This document shows, piece after piece, positions 20,380 to 29,897 of a stretch of 64,000 nt of DNA. The position numbers were made by a program, and so were the translations under genes. The DNA comes from Zavarzinia aquatilis. Its GTDB lineage: Bacteria > Pseudomonadota > Alphaproteobacteria > Zavarziniales > Zavarziniaceae. Every line of letters begins with the position of its first letter. Position 1 is the first letter of the stretch. The notes below the pieces were generated by a model. It searched no databases and was not told the origin of the DNA. It saw nothing but the letters and a program-made list of their open reading frames with translations. The stretch spans positions 124,001-188,000 of the forward strand of contig NZ_QGLE01000007.1 in NCBI RefSeq assembly GCF_003173035.1, read 5' to 3'.

Positions 20380-21116
20380 CGGCGCGCCTCGTCCATCAGC
20401 ACGCGCATCCGGCGGATGGCGGCTTCGAGGCCAACGAAGATCGCCTCGCCCACCAGGAAATGGCCGATGTTCAGCTCGACGACATTGGGGATGGCGGCGA
20501 CCGGCTGCACCGTGTCGAAGGCAAGGCCATGGCCGGCGTGGCATTCGAGACCGAGTCGGGCCGCCGTCTCGGCCGCGCGCCGCAACCGGGCAAGCTCGGC
20601 CTGCCGGGCGTCGCCTTCCACCTCGCAATAGGCACCGGTGTGCAATTCGACGATATCGGCGCCCAGCGCCTTGGCGACCGCCAGCTGGACATCCTCGGGA
20701 TCGACGAACAGCGAGACGCGGATTTCGGCATCGCGCAGGCTGCGGATGAAGGGCGCCAGCGCCCGGTGGCCGACCGCGACGTCGAGCCCGCCTTCCGTCG
20801 TCTTCTCCTCGCGCTTTTCGGGCACGAGGCAGCAGGCGTGCGGCTTGTGCGACAGGGCGATGGCCAGCATTTCCTCGGTCGCGGCCATTTCGAGGTTCAG
20901 CGGCAGGTCGATCTCCCGGGCAAGGCGGGAAATGTCATCGTCCGAGATATGGCGCCGGTCTTCCCGCAAATGCGCGGTAATGCCATCGGCCCCGGCCGCC
21001 GCCGCCAGCCGCGCCGCCCGCACCGGGTCCGGCAAGCGACCGCCCCGGGCGTTCCGGATGGTCGCGACATGGTCGATGTTGACGCCAAGACGTAAGGGCG
21101 GAAGCACGGCACTCAT
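20376..21116 (-). CDS. pdxJ: Pyridoxine 5'-phosphate synthase
   Basis: Condenses 3-amino-1-hydroxyacetone phosphate with deoxyxylulose 5-phosphate to make vitamin B6. The N-terminus [19 protein letters not shown], the HLREDRRHI segment, the catalytic Glu in LVPEKREE-type context, and the C-terminal [17 protein letters not shown] are diagnostic. AGGAACAGATC precedes the ATG. It sits between pyrE and acpS in the standard alphaproteobacterial order. Confidence 0.96.
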   Translation of the reverse strand: MSAVLPPLRLGVNIDHVATIRNARGGRLPDPVRAARLAAAAGADGITAHLREDRRHISDDDISRLAREIDLPLNLEMAATEEMLAIALSHKPHACCLVPEKREEKTTEGGLDVAVGHRALAPFIRSLRDAEIRVSLFVDPEDVQLAVAKALGADIVELHTGAYCEVEGDARQAELARLRRAAETAARLGLECHAGHGLAFDTVQPVAAIPNVVELNIGHFLVGEAIFVGLEAAIRRMRVLMDEARR

Positions 21117-21125
21117 GATCTGTTC

Positions 21126-21710
21126 CTACTTGAGGCCGCGGCTGCCGGGTTTGACGGCCGGCAGGGCGGCGAGTTCGGGCGGCAGATTGTCGGGCGAATA
21201 GCTCGGCACGTCGAGCCGCAGCAGCGAGACCAGCGGCACGCCGATGTCGGCCTTGCCGTCGGAGCGGTCGACCAGCGAGGCGCCGGCGACGACCTTGCCG
21301 CCCAGGGCCTCGATCACCTTGATGCATTCGCGCGACGACAGGCCCGTGGTCACCACGTCCTCGACCATCAGGCAGCGGGCACCTTCTGGGATCTCGAAGC
21401 CGCGGCGCAGGGCGAACTGGCCGTCCACCCGCTCGACGAAGATCGCGGGCACGCCGAGCTGGCGCCCCATCTCGTAACCGACGACGACACCGCCCATGGC
21501 GGGCGAGACGACGAGGTCGATGCCCTCACCCACCTGCTGGCGGACCAGGGCGGCCAGCGCGGCACACAGACGGTCGGCGCGCTTCGGGTCCATCAGCACG
21601 CGGGCGCATTGCAGATACATCGGGCTGCGCAGGCCCGAAGTCAGGATGAAATGACCTTCGAGCAGCGCCCGGGCCGCGCGGAATTCGTCGAGTACCAATG
21701 CCTGATTCAT
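21126..21710 (-). CDS. pyrE: Orotate phosphoribosyltransferase
   Basis: Forms orotidine 5'-phosphate in pyrimidine synthesis. The type I phosphoribosyltransferase signature is [14 protein letters not shown]. The substrate region [19 protein letters not shown], and the segment [15 protein letters not shown] carry the flexible-loop basic residues. The start is the second of two nearby ATGs, preceded by GGATGGAAATC. It lies 35 bases downstream of rsh, whose stop codon it follows. Confidence 0.95.
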   Translation of the reverse strand: MNQALVLDEFRAARALLEGHFILTSGLRSPMYLQCARVLMDPKRADRLCAALAALVRQQVGEGIDLVVSPAMGGVVVGYEMGRQLGVPAIFVERVDGQFALRRGFEIPEGARCLMVEDVVTTGLSSRECIKVIEALGGKVVAGASLVDRSDGKADIGVPLVSLLRLDVPSYSPDNLPPELAALPAVKPGSRGLK

Positions 21711-21753
21711 GATTTCCATCCAGTGACGGCGGGGCCGGACGGCCCCGGCCGGT

Positions 21754-23919
21754 TCAGCCGCGTGCCCGCTCGACCGAGGTGATCGCGGGGTTGGCGCGCA
21801 GCGCCGCGACGATCGAGGTCAGGTGCTTCAGATCGCGCACCTCGATGTCGATCATCATCTCGACGAAATCGGTGCTGCGGTCGGTGAACTTCAGATTGAC
21901 GACATTGCCGAGGTTCTTGGCGATGACCGTGGCGACGGTCGACAGCGATCCCGGCTCGTTCGAGACGATCGCCGTGATCCGGCCGGTATGAGGTTCCTCG
22001 TCGCCATCGGCCGACCAGGCGAGGTCGAGCCAGCGTTCCGGCTGGTCGTTGTATTGCTCCAGCATCTTGCAGTCGATCGAATGCACGGTGACGCCCCGTC
22101 CCGTCGAGACGATGCCGACGATGCGATCGCCCGGCAGCGGGTGGCAGCAACCGGCGTAATGGATCGCCATGCCGGGGATCAGGCCCTTGATCGGCACGCC
22201 CCTGGCCACGCCGCCGCGCGGCGTCGCCTTGGCGCGGGCCAGCGGCACGACCTTGCCCTGATCCTTCAGCTTCTCGCCCGGGAAGATCGCCTCGACCACC
22301 GAACGGCCGGTGACCAGCCCCTGTCCGACCGCGACATAGAGATCGTCGAGCGACTTCTGGCGCAGCGCGCGAACGGCGACGTCGAGCGCCTTGTCGCTGG
22401 CCTCGTGTCCACCCTGCTGGAAGGCCTTGGCGAGGATTTCCTTGCCCAGCGCCAGATACTGGTCGCGCTGCTGGCTGCGCAGGAAACGCCGGATCGCCGA
22501 GCGCGCATGGCCCGTGACGACGATGTTTTCCCAGTCCGCGCTCGGGCTTTGCGCCTTGGAGCGAACGATCTCGACCTGATCGCCGTTATTGAGGACGGTG
22601 CGCAGCGGCTGCAGCCGGCCGTTCACCTTGGCGCCGACGCAGGTATGGCCGATGGTGGTGTGGACGGCATAGGCGAAGTCGAGCGGCGTCGCCCCCTTGG
22701 GCAGCGCGATCAACTCCCCCTTCGGCGTGAAGCAGAAGACCTGATCCTGGAACATTTCGAGCTTGGTGTGCTCGAGGAACTCCTCGGGTGTCGAGGCATG
22801 TTCGAGGATTTCCAGCAGCTCGCGCAGCCAGCGGTACTGCATCCCGTCGGTCGGCGCCGGCTGATTGGTGGCACCGGGCTGCGCCTCCTTGTAGTGCCAG
22901 TGGGCGGCGACGCCGAGTTCCGCCACCTCATGCATCTCGCGCGTCCTGATCTGCACCTCGATCATCTGGCGCTCGGGTCCGATGACCGTCGAATGCAGGG
23001 AACGGTAGCCGTTCCGCTTGGGCAGCGAGATGTAATCCTTGAAGCGCCCGGGCACCATCGGATAGGCGGCGTGAATGACGCCCAGCGCCTTGTAGCAGTC
23101 CGGCAGCTCGGCCACGATGATGCGGAACGCCATGATGTCCGACAGCTGCTCGAAGGAGATGTTTTTCTTCTCCATCTTGCGCCAGATCGAATAGGGCCGC
23201 TTCTCGCGCCCCTGCACCGCCGCGTCGACGCCCGAAGCGGCCAGCGTGCGGCGCAGCTGCTCCGAAATCTTGGGGATGATCGTCCCGCCCTTGGCTCGCA
23301 GGAATTCGAGCCGGGTGATGATACCCTCGCGGGCATCCGGGTTGATCTGGGCGAAGGAGAGGTCTTCCAGCTCCTCCTTCATTTCCTGCATCCCGATCCG
23401 CTCGGCGAGCGGGGCGTAGATCTCCATCGTCTCGACCGCGATGCGCTTGCGCTTCTCGGGATCCTTGATGAAATGCAGCGTGCGCATGTTGTGCAGCCGG
23501 TCCGCCAGCTTGACCAGCAGCACCCGGATGTCGTTCGACATCGCGACCAGCAGCTTGCGGAAATTCTCGGCCTGGCGGGCCGATTCGGTCGCCGGGCGCT
23601 CCAGTTTCGAGAGTTTGGTCACGCCGTCGACCAGCTGCGCGACCTTGGAGCCGAACAGCTTCTCGATATCCTCGTAGGTGGCGACCGTGTCCTCGATCGT
23701 GTCGTGCAGCAGGGCGGTAACGATGGTGTTACTGTCCAGCTTCATCTCGGTCAGGATGCCGGCGACTTCGAGCGGATGCGAGAAGTAAGGATCGCCCGAG
23801 GCCCGTTTCTGACTGCCGTGCGCCTTCATCGAAAAGACATAGGCGCGGTTCAGCAGATTTTCGTCCGCCTGGGGATCGTAGGCGCGCACGCGCTCGACGA
23901 GTTCATACTGGCGGATCAA
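21754..23919 (-). CDS. rsh: Bifunctional (p)ppGpp synthetase/hydrolase (Rsh)
   Basis: The stringent-response enzyme. The N-terminal HD hydrolase has SHPLEVAG (His48), LLHDTIEDT (His72-Asp73) and [13 protein letters not shown] intact, so hydrolysis should work. The synthetase domain has [11 protein letters not shown] and [18 protein letters not shown] domain ([27 protein letters not shown]) and a C-terminal ACT domain follow. At 721 aa it is a full-length single RSH, the norm for alphaproteobacteria. The initiation codon is TTG, with GGGGGTGAG upstream. This rare start may keep levels low. Confidence 0.96.
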   Translation of the reverse strand: MIRQYELVERVRAYDPQADENLLNRAYVFSMKAHGSQKRASGDPYFSHPLEVAGILTEMKLDSNTIVTALLHDTIEDTVATYEDIEKLFGSKVAQLVDGVTKLSKLERPATESARQAENFRKLLVAMSNDIRVLLVKLADRLHNMRTLHFIKDPEKRKRIAVETMEIYAPLAERIGMQEMKEELEDLSFAQINPDAREGIITRLEFLRAKGGTIIPKISEQLRRTLAASGVDAAVQGREKRPYSIWRKMEKKNISFEQLSDIMAFRIIVAELPDCYKALGVIHAAYPMVPGRFKDYISLPKRNGYRSLHSTVIGPERQMIEVQIRTREMHEVAELGVAAHWHYKEAQPGATNQPAPTDGMQYRWLRELLEILEHASTPEEFLEHTKLEMFQDQVFCFTPKGELIALPKGATPLDFAYAVHTTIGHTCVGAKVNGRLQPLRTVLNNGDQVEIVRSKAQSPSADWENIVVTGHARSAIRRFLRSQQRDQYLALGKEILAKAFQQGGHEASDKALDVAVRALRQKSLDDLYVAVGQGLVTGRSVVEAIFPGEKLKDQGKVVPLARAKATPRGGVARGVPIKGLIPGMAIHYAGCCHPLPGDRIVGIVSTGRGVTVHSIDCKMLEQYNDQPERWLDLAWSADGDEEPHTGRITAIVSNEPGSLSTVATVIAKNLGNVVNLKFTDRSTDFVEMMIDIEVRDLKHLTSIVAALRANPAITSVERARG

Positions 23920-23962
23920 GGGCGCTCACCCCCGAGGCAGGGCAGAAGGACGGAATTCCAGA

Positions 23963-23996
23963 CAAAAACGGGACCGCCCTGGAGAAGAGCGGTCCC
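23963..23996 (-). terminator. Terminator between rpoZ and rsh
   Basis: An 8-bp stem (GGGACCGC / GCGGTCCC) with an 11-base loop is followed on the minus strand by GTTTTTG. It lies just after rpoZ and before rsh, so it likely ends or attenuates the rpoZ transcript. Confidence 0.65.
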
Positions 23997-24016
23997 TTGC
24001 GGCGGGAAACACCGCC

Positions 24017-24400
24017 TTATTCGTCGTCGCCGTCGTCACCGCCGAGTGCGGCGTCGAGTTCGGCGGCCAGATCGGACATCGAGTCGTTGTAATCGTCGGC
24101 GGCGATCTGCTCGAAAGCGATATCCTGCCCGGTCATCAGGCGCGGCATGTCGTCCTCGACCGGCTCGTCCTTCTCGACGTGATGCTGCAGGGTGCCGATC
24201 AGGCTGTCGCGCAGGTTACGCACCGGCACGGTTTCGTCGGCGATCTCGCGCAGGGCGACGACGGGATTCTTGTCGTTGTCGCGGGTGACGGTCAGGGGGG
24301 CGCCGGCCGAAATGGCACGCGCCCGATGCCCCGCGAGGAGCACGAGCTCGAAGCGGTTCGGAACCTTGAGAACACAGTCTTCAACGGTGACGCGAGCCAT
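24017..24400 (-). CDS. rpoZ: RNA polymerase omega subunit
   Basis: Helps assemble RNA polymerase by binding the beta-prime subunit. The N-terminus [20 protein letters not shown] and the segment [11 protein letters not shown] are characteristic. The C-terminus is extended and very acidic, ending GGDDGDDE, as often seen in alphaproteobacteria. GGGAG precedes the chosen ATG. It lies directly upstream of rsh, the usual pairing, since omega is also needed for ppGpp response. Confidence 0.95.
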   Translation of the reverse strand: MARVTVEDCVLKVPNRFELVLLAGHRARAISAGAPLTVTRDNDKNPVVALREIADETVPVRNLRDSLIGTLQHHVEKDEPVEDDMPRLMTGQDIAFEQIAADDYNDSMSDLAAELDAALGGDDGDDE

Positions 24401-24474
24401 ACGCGGCAACTCCCGTTAATTTTTCAGGCGAACAGTGAACATAGTGAGGCGAAACCGCGAAAGCAAGGATTCCC

Positions 24475-24981
24475 TCAATCCGGCAGCGGCCGGCAGACCT
24501 GGGCCGGATCGAGCCGGGCGATCAGCGCCGCGATCCCCTCGCCGCTGACGGGATGGCGCCAGTCGGGCGCGACCTCGGCCAGCGGCTGCAACACGAAGGC
24601 ACGTTCGGACATCCGGGGGTGAGGCAGCACGAGTTCCGACAGCTGGTCGGCGCCGGTCACCTCGTCGTCCACGGCGAGAAGATCGAGGTCGAGAATCCTT
24701 GCCTCCCACCTCTCGCGCCGCACGCGGCCGAAGGCATTTTCCAGATCGTGCAGATTCCCCAGAAGCTCAACCGGGGATAGCTCCGATTTCGCCGCCAGCA
24801 CGGCATTGACGTACCAGGGCTGATCGGAGATAGGCACGGGCGCCGTTTCCCACAACCGGGAAACAGCAATAACATCGAGCCATGTCGCAACACGAAGTGA
24901 AGAAATCGCCGCCCGCAGCGTCTCGATCGCGGGCCGGCCCTTCGAATCCGGGAGATTCGCTCCAAGACCGATGACAATCAC
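24475..24981 (-). CDS. folK: 2-amino-4-hydroxy-6-hydroxymethyldihydropteridine pyrophosphokinase
   Basis: Catalyses pyrophosphate transfer from ATP in folate synthesis. The N-terminal IGLGANL, the segment WYVNAVL, the signature RWEARILDLDLLA with metal-binding aspartates, and LPHPRMSERAFVLQPL are all present. The start codon is GTG with AAAGGAC upstream. Length 168 aa is normal. It is divergent from the NYN gene, so the intervening 107 bases hold two promoters. Confidence 0.94.
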   Translation of the reverse strand: MIVIGLGANLPDSKGRPAIETLRAAISSLRVATWLDVIAVSRLWETAPVPISDQPWYVNAVLAAKSELSPVELLGNLHDLENAFGRVRRERWEARILDLDLLAVDDEVTGADQLSELVLPHPRMSERAFVLQPLAEVAPDWRHPVSGEGIAALIARLDPAQVCRPLPD

Positions 24982-25088
24982 GACTTGTCCTTTCCAAGGG
25001 CGGTCATCTGCCCTAGTTTGCCCGATTATAAATGCTGCGACAGGGCTCGCCCCCCGACAGTCCTGTCCCCCGCGGAGATATTTGAGCC

Positions 25089-25715
25089 ATGACTTTTTAT
25101 CCGAACGAGCGCATCGCGCTCTTCATCGACGGTGCCAATCTGTTTTCGGCGGCGCGCAGTCTCGGCTTCGATATCGACTATCGCCGCCTGCTCTCCGAAT
25201 TCGCGAAACGTGGCCGCATGATCCGCGCCTACTACTACACCGCCCTCCTTGAAGGCGAGGAATATTCGCCGATCCGCCCGCTGATCGACTGGCTGGACTA
25301 TAACGGTTACACCGTGGTCACCAAACCGGCCAAGGAATTCACCGACGCACAAGGCCGGCGCCGCATCAAGGGCGGCATGGACATCGAACTCGCCTGTGAC
25401 ATGCTCGATCTCAGCCCGCGGCTCGATCACGCCATCCTGTTCTCGGGCGACGGCGGTTTCCGCCGCCTCGTTGAGGCGGTGCAGGCGCGCGGGGTGCGGG
25501 TCTCCGTCGTCTCGACCGTGCGCTCCAGCCCGCCCATGACCGCCGACGAACTGCGCCGCCAGGCCGACCATTTCATCGAGTTGACCGATCTCGCTCCCCT
25601 GATCATGCGCGACCCGGCCCTGCGCGAGCAGAATCAGCGCGACCGGGGCAATGCCATTCTCGACGACGACGACACGGGCAACGCCCTGCCGCCCGGCGTG
25701 CTCGGCCGGCGCTGA
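25089..25715 (+). CDS. NYN-domain (LabA-like) putative ribonuclease (208 aa)
   Basis: A PIN-like NYN-domain protein. The first conserved acid is in ALFIDGANL (near residue 14), then KGGMDIELACDML and LFSGDGGFRRLVEAVQARGV, which supply the acidic metal-binding centre. The family includes LabA/DUF88 proteins thought to process RNA. The last 30 residues are polar and acidic (DDDDTG) and probably disordered. Cytoplasmic; no target is known. It has a single-gene transcript facing away from folK. Confidence 0.88.
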   Translation: MTFYPNERIALFIDGANLFSAARSLGFDIDYRRLLSEFAKRGRMIRAYYYTALLEGEEYSPIRPLIDWLDYNGYTVVTKPAKEFTDAQGRRRIKGGMDIELACDMLDLSPRLDHAILFSGDGGFRRLVEAVQARGVRVSVVSTVRSSPPMTADELRRQADHFIELTDLAPLIMRDPALREQNQRDRGNAILDDDDTGNALPPGVLGRR

Positions 25716-25721
25716 TCGCGC

Positions 25722-27185
25722 CTATTCCGCCGGCTTCGCCTCGACCGAGGTGCGCAGCGGCTTTTCCTCCATGTTCAGCATGAAGCCCCAGCCGCAGGCG
25801 AGGCAGAGGGAAGCCGCCGCGAAGACGTGAGAGAACACGGGGGCCAGCCCCGCCCCCCTGTCGCCCAGGTGCCCGGCAAGCAATTCCATGGGAACGCCGG
25901 ACACGCCGTCACCCAGACCGGCGAAGAACAGGGCTGAAAAGCCCGCCACCAGCAGGGCACTGCCCAGCGCCCGGAAGAAATTCATCGCCCCCGTCGCCGT
26001 GCCCATCTGGCCGATGGGCACCGCGTTCTGCAGCGAGACCGTGGTGACCGGCAGAACGCAGCCGATGCCGATGCCGGCGACGGCCATCACCGCAAGAATG
26101 CCCGTGGCCGAAACCTCGGCCGGCCAGAGCGCGAGAATGGCGATCATCAGCGCCGATACCGGCAGGCCGATCAGCGACGGCAGCTTGTAATGGCGCAGCC
26201 GGGCCATGGCGCGGCCGGCGATCAGCGCGCCGATGGGCACCGTGCCGACGAAGGCGATCAGCATCAGGCCGGACGAGCCGGCGGCCTGCCCGCGCATCAC
26301 CTCGAGATAGATCGGGATGAACATGCACAGGCCGATCATCGAGCCCATGGTGAAGAAGGCGGCGGCGACGGCGTTGCGCACCACCGGATTGACCAGGATC
26401 GAGACCGGCAGGAAAGGCTGTTCCGCCGTCACGGTGCGCCAGACGAAACCGGACCAGAGCAGGACGGAAGCCCCGAGCACTCCAAGGATCGGCGCCGAGG
26501 TCCAGGGATAGCTGACGCCGCCCCAGGTCAGCGCCAGCAGCAGCGACAGCGCCGCCAGCACCATCAGCACCGCGCCCGGCAGATCGAGCCGGTGATGGCG
26601 GTCGTGGCGGGGCAGCAGGCGCAGCACCCGGTCGGTCATGACCAGGGCGGCAAGGCCCATGGGCAGGTTGATCCAGAAGATCACCGACCAGTGCAGATGC
26701 TGCGACAGCACGCCGCCCAGCACCGGACCGCCGACGCTGGCGACACTGAACATGCCGGCGATATAGCCCTGATAGCGCGCCCGTTCACGCGGGGAGACGA
26801 TGTCGGCGATGATCGTCTGGGCGAGCGAGATCAGCCCGCCGCCGCCCAGCCCCTGCACGCCGCGCATGACGACGAGCGTGACGATATCGGGCGCGAGCGC
26901 GCAGCCGAGCGAGCCGGCGACGAAAACCGCAATCGCGATCAGCATCATCCGTCGCCGGCCATAGGAATCCGACAGCTTGCCATAGAGCGGCGTGACCGCG
27001 GTCGAGGCGAGGAGATAGGCCGTGATCACCCAGGACAGGGCGGAAGCATTGCCGAGGTCGCGGCCGATGCTGGGCATCGCGGTCGCGACGATGGTCTGAT
27101 CGAGGGCACCGAGAAACATGGCCAGCATGATGCCGATGATGATGCGGCGGATGTCGCGATGGCCAAGAGCGGGGGGATTTTCCAT
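25722..27185 (-). CDS. DHA2-family MFS drug/proton antiporter (487 aa)
   Basis: An inner-membrane efflux pump with about 14 hydrophobic helices. Motif A is GKLSDSYGRRRMM after helix 2, LDQTIVATAMPSI marks helix 1, and a motif-C-like GPVLGGVLSQ lies in helix 5. The 14-helix DHA2 group exports drugs, dyes or antibiotics using the proton gradient. The start is the ATG before MENPPALGHRDIRR; longer frames would overlap the divergent promoter region. Its stop faces the NYN gene six bases away. No linked regulator is seen. Confidence 0.88.
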   Translation of the reverse strand: MENPPALGHRDIRRIIIGIMLAMFLGALDQTIVATAMPSIGRDLGNASALSWVITAYLLASTAVTPLYGKLSDSYGRRRMMLIAIAVFVAGSLGCALAPDIVTLVVMRGVQGLGGGGLISLAQTIIADIVSPRERARYQGYIAGMFSVASVGGPVLGGVLSQHLHWSVIFWINLPMGLAALVMTDRVLRLLPRHDRHHRLDLPGAVLMVLAALSLLLALTWGGVSYPWTSAPILGVLGASVLLWSGFVWRTVTAEQPFLPVSILVNPVVRNAVAAAFFTMGSMIGLCMFIPIYLEVMRGQAAGSSGLMLIAFVGTVPIGALIAGRAMARLRHYKLPSLIGLPVSALMIAILALWPAEVSATGILAVMAVAGIGIGCVLPVTTVSLQNAVPIGQMGTATGAMNFFRALGSALLVAGFSALFFAGLGDGVSGVPMELLAGHLGDRGAGLAPVFSHVFAAASLCLACGWGFMLNMEEKPLRTSVEAKPAE

Positions 27186-27368
27186 GGCGGCATGGTCATC
27201 GGTGCGACACCTTGGCGCAAGATGTCCCGGATCATGGCTGCCCTGCTCCCACAAGGTCTTTATTGCAGCGCAACATAGTCCGTGCGAATGTCTGGCCACC
27301 GCGTCGCAGGGCCGGAGTACTCGGCTTACCCGGCGGCAGGCTGCCCGTTCAATTCGGTGGAATCACAC

Positions 27369-28529
27369 ATGCTCGACCAGTCCAGGGATGTCTCCATGGC
27401 AACCGACATCGAGGAAATCGCTGCCGATTACGACCGCGTCGCCCTCGTCTTCCAGGGTGGCGGCGCGCTCGGCGCCTATCAGGCCGGCGTCTATGAGGCG
27501 CTGGTCGAACGCGGGGTGGAGCCGAACTGGCTCTCCGGCGTTTCCATCGGTGCGGTCAATGCCGCGATCATCGCCGGCAATCCGCCGGGCCAGCGGGTGG
27601 AGCGGCTGCGCGAATTCTGGGAGCTGATCTCCGACCGCAAGATCTGGCTCTACACCCCCGACGGCGACATCTTCCGGGCCTGGCGCAATCAGTGGAGTTC
27701 GCTGATCACCACCATGATGGGCCAGCCCGGCTTTTTCGTGCCGCGCCAGATCAATCCCTGGTTCCAGCTGCGCGGCGCCGAAGGCTCGACCAGTTTCTAC
27801 GACACCAGCCTGCTGCGCGAGACCCTGCTTCGCCTTGTCGATTTCGACCGGCTGAACAATGACGACGTTTTCTTCTCGGTCGGCGCGGTGAATGTCCAGA
27901 CCGGCAACTTCCTCTATTTCGACAATCACCGCGACACGATCCTGCCGGAACATGTGATGGCTTCGGGCGCCCTGCCCCCGGCCTTTCCCGCGGTGAAGAT
28001 CGACGGCGAATATTACTGGGACGGCGGCATCGTCTCGAACACGCCGCTGCTTTATCTGCTCAGCCAGAAGGAACAGCTTTCGACCCTGGCCTTCCAGGTC
28101 GACCTGTTCAGCGCCAATGGCGCCCTGCCCCGCGACATGCGCGACGTGATGGCCCGGCAGAAGGACATCATCTATTCGAGCCGGACCCGCTTCACCACCG
28201 ACACCTATCGGCGCAATCACGACTTCCGCCTGCGGGTGGCGAAATCACTGTCCAAGGTCCCGGCCCATCTCCTCGACGAGGAAGACCGCGCCCTGCTGGC
28301 CGAAGTCTCGCAAATTCCGCCCGTGAACATCGCCCATCTGATCTACCAGCAGAAAGTCTACGAGGGCGACGCCAAGGATTTCGAGTTTTCCCGCACCTCG
28401 ATGCTGGAACATTGGCGCTCGGGCTATGACGATACCCGCCGCACCCTGTCCCGCCCCGACTGGCTGCGCAAACCCGCCCAAGGGCACGGCGTGATCGTCC
28501 ACGACCTGCACCGCGACTTCGACCGCTAG
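27369..28529 (+). CDS. Patatin-like phospholipase (386 aa)
   Basis: A serine-aspartate dyad lipid hydrolase. The oxyanion loop is FQGGGALGAYQ (from about residue 29), the nucleophile Ser59 is in GVSIG, and the catalytic Asp is in WDGGIVSNTPL. The C-terminal region (from IIYSSRTRF to HWRSGYDDTRRTL) matches the DUF3734 extension found in a bacterial patatin subgroup sometimes associated with polyhydroxyalkanoate or lipid turnover. No signal peptide. The ATG follows GGTGGAATC. It is transcribed divergently from the MFS pump. Confidence 0.9.
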   Translation: MLDQSRDVSMATDIEEIAADYDRVALVFQGGGALGAYQAGVYEALVERGVEPNWLSGVSIGAVNAAIIAGNPPGQRVERLREFWELISDRKIWLYTPDGDIFRAWRNQWSSLITTMMGQPGFFVPRQINPWFQLRGAEGSTSFYDTSLLRETLLRLVDFDRLNNDDVFFSVGAVNVQTGNFLYFDNHRDTILPEHVMASGALPPAFPAVKIDGEYYWDGGIVSNTPLLYLLSQKEQLSTLAFQVDLFSANGALPRDMRDVMARQKDIIYSSRTRFTTDTYRRNHDFRLRVAKSLSKVPAHLLDEEDRALLAEVSQIPPVNIAHLIYQQKVYEGDAKDFEFSRTSMLEHWRSGYDDTRRTLSRPDWLRKPAQGHGVIVHDLHRDFDR

Positions 28530-28543
28530 ATCCTTTCCCATCG

Positions 28544-28623
28544 CGTCATCCCGGCGCAGGCCGGGATCCGGCGCAGAATGAGGCTCCCTCGGATCGAGGC
28601 TCCGGCCTTCGCCGGAGCGACGC
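28544..28623. repeat. Dispersed palindromic intergenic repeat, well-preserved copy
   Basis: Two palindromic arms, CCCGGCGCAGGCCGGGATC and GCTCCGGCCTTCGCCGGAGC, flank a middle containing GAGGCTCCCTC. The same order, spacing and middle occur near 62.8 kb. It lies between a plus-strand stop and a convergent minus-strand stop, so it may work as a bidirectional transcription barrier. Confidence 0.75.
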
Positions 28624-28637
28624 TGGTAAAGGCAGCC

Positions 28638-29789
28638 TCAGACTTTCGGCCGTAGCAGGAATTCGCGGCCGATCTTCACCGAGTCCCGCTCGCCATAGCG
28701 GACGATGTCCGATGTCGCATAGGTCTCCGGCCAGTCGTCCGGTAGGAAGGAGCCTGTGCCGACGACGTCGATCGGCGCCTGCACACTGGCCATGACCTTG
28801 CATTTGGCAGGACCAAAGCCGGACGACGCGACGATCTTCACCGCCGGGAAGCCCGCCGCGTCCAGTTCCTCGCGCAGGCGGAAGATGGCGGCGGCGGAGA
28901 CCCCGGTGCCGACCAGCCATTTCAGCTCTTCCTCCGTCCGGTACTGGCGGAAGGACTGGGGCGCGTGGCGCTCGAGAACGGCATAGGACTTCTGCGGGTC
29001 GAGACCTTCGAGGAAGCGCCCGCCATGGGTATCGAGCCGGACCGACAGAAGCCCCGCCGCCGCCATATCGGGAAAGCGCCGGCAGACCGCCAGCGTGTCC
29101 GTCACCTCCCGCCCGTAGTAATCGGGCAGGACGGTCAGCGGCGTGTCGGGGAAGGTCTCGACGAACATTTCCGCCGCCCGCAGCGTGGAGCCGGCATAGC
29201 CGATCAGGGCATGGGGCATGGTGCCAAGGCCGGCGGCCGCGCCGAAGAACGCCGCCGTCGCGTCATTGGCGCCGCCGATGAAGCCTTTCGCCCCCACGTC
29301 GCGTCGCGCCGCGGCCGAGCCGACCGAAGCGGCATAGGCCATCAGCGCCATCATTTCCGGTCCCGTGGTGTGCCGTGCCTCCATGGCGAGGAATGCCACG
29401 GCGGGCAATTCGCAGGCCATGGCATAGGCATTGAAGGCGGCGACGCAGGCCGCGCCCAGCTTCTGCAAGTAAAGCGTCTCAAGTTCCACGAGATGGCGGA
29501 AACTGCCGGTGAGATAGAACAGCGGCTCGCCCGCCCCGACCCGGTCGCCCTCGGCGAAACGCGGCTCGACGGTGAAATTCACCCCGCGCGCCTTCGCGAC
29601 CGCGCCCAGCCAGTCGATGGCCGGCTTGCAGGCGAAAAGCACGGGCCGCCGCATGAAAACGGCATAGGTCACGTCGATATCGCCGAAATGCTCGACGATG
29701 CGCCGCGTCCGCGTGAAATAGGAATCGGTCAGCGCCGTGATCTCGGCCGGATCGAGCGCGGGGAGCGGCAGGGGCGAGGATGCGGACAT
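28638..29789 (-). CDS. Nicotinate phosphoribosyltransferase
   Basis: Makes nicotinate mononucleotide from nicotinic acid and PRPP for NAD salvage. The characteristic features are an early LTDSYF, the segment EARHTTGPEMMALMAYAA, the RLDTHGGRFLEGLD segment of the substrate pocket, and KIVASSGFGPAKCKV followed by VGTGSF at the phosphate site. The length (383 aa) fits the shorter bacterial branch. GGAGTCTTC precedes the ATG. It is a stand-alone minus-strand gene between two fatty-acid/lipid genes with no pathway partner nearby. Confidence 0.9.
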   Translation of the reverse strand: MSASSPLPLPALDPAEITALTDSYFTRTRRIVEHFGDIDVTYAVFMRRPVLFACKPAIDWLGAVAKARGVNFTVEPRFAEGDRVGAGEPLFYLTGSFRHLVELETLYLQKLGAACVAAFNAYAMACELPAVAFLAMEARHTTGPEMMALMAYAASVGSAAARRDVGAKGFIGGANDATAAFFGAAAGLGTMPHALIGYAGSTLRAAEMFVETFPDTPLTVLPDYYGREVTDTLAVCRRFPDMAAAGLLSVRLDTHGGRFLEGLDPQKSYAVLERHAPQSFRQYRTEEELKWLVGTGVSAAAIFRLREELDAAGFPAVKIVASSGFGPAKCKVMASVQAPIDVVGTGSFLPDDWPETYATSDIVRYGERDSVKIGREFLLRPKV

Positions 29790-29845
29790 GAAGACTCCGG
29801 CGGATCGAGACCGCCAGCTTAGCCATGGGGCGCCGGGCTTGCGAA

Positions 29846-29882
29846 AGCAAAACGGCGCCCCGGTGGCCCGGAGCGCCGTTTC
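29846..29882 (-). terminator. Terminator of the acyl-CoA dehydrogenase pair
   Basis: A 9-bp outer stem (AAACGGCGC / GCGCCGTTT) with a GC-rich inner hairpin is followed on the minus strand by a T run (CCGTTTTGC). It lies 16 bases after the dehydrogenase stop. Confidence 0.75.
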
Positions 29883-29897
29883 TGGTGATCCGCCGAC

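Noticed and set aside
21823-24288. Long plus-strand open frame opposite rsh
   Set aside because: Same GC-driven antisense effect; no recognisable motif, and all rsh domains lie on the minus strand.
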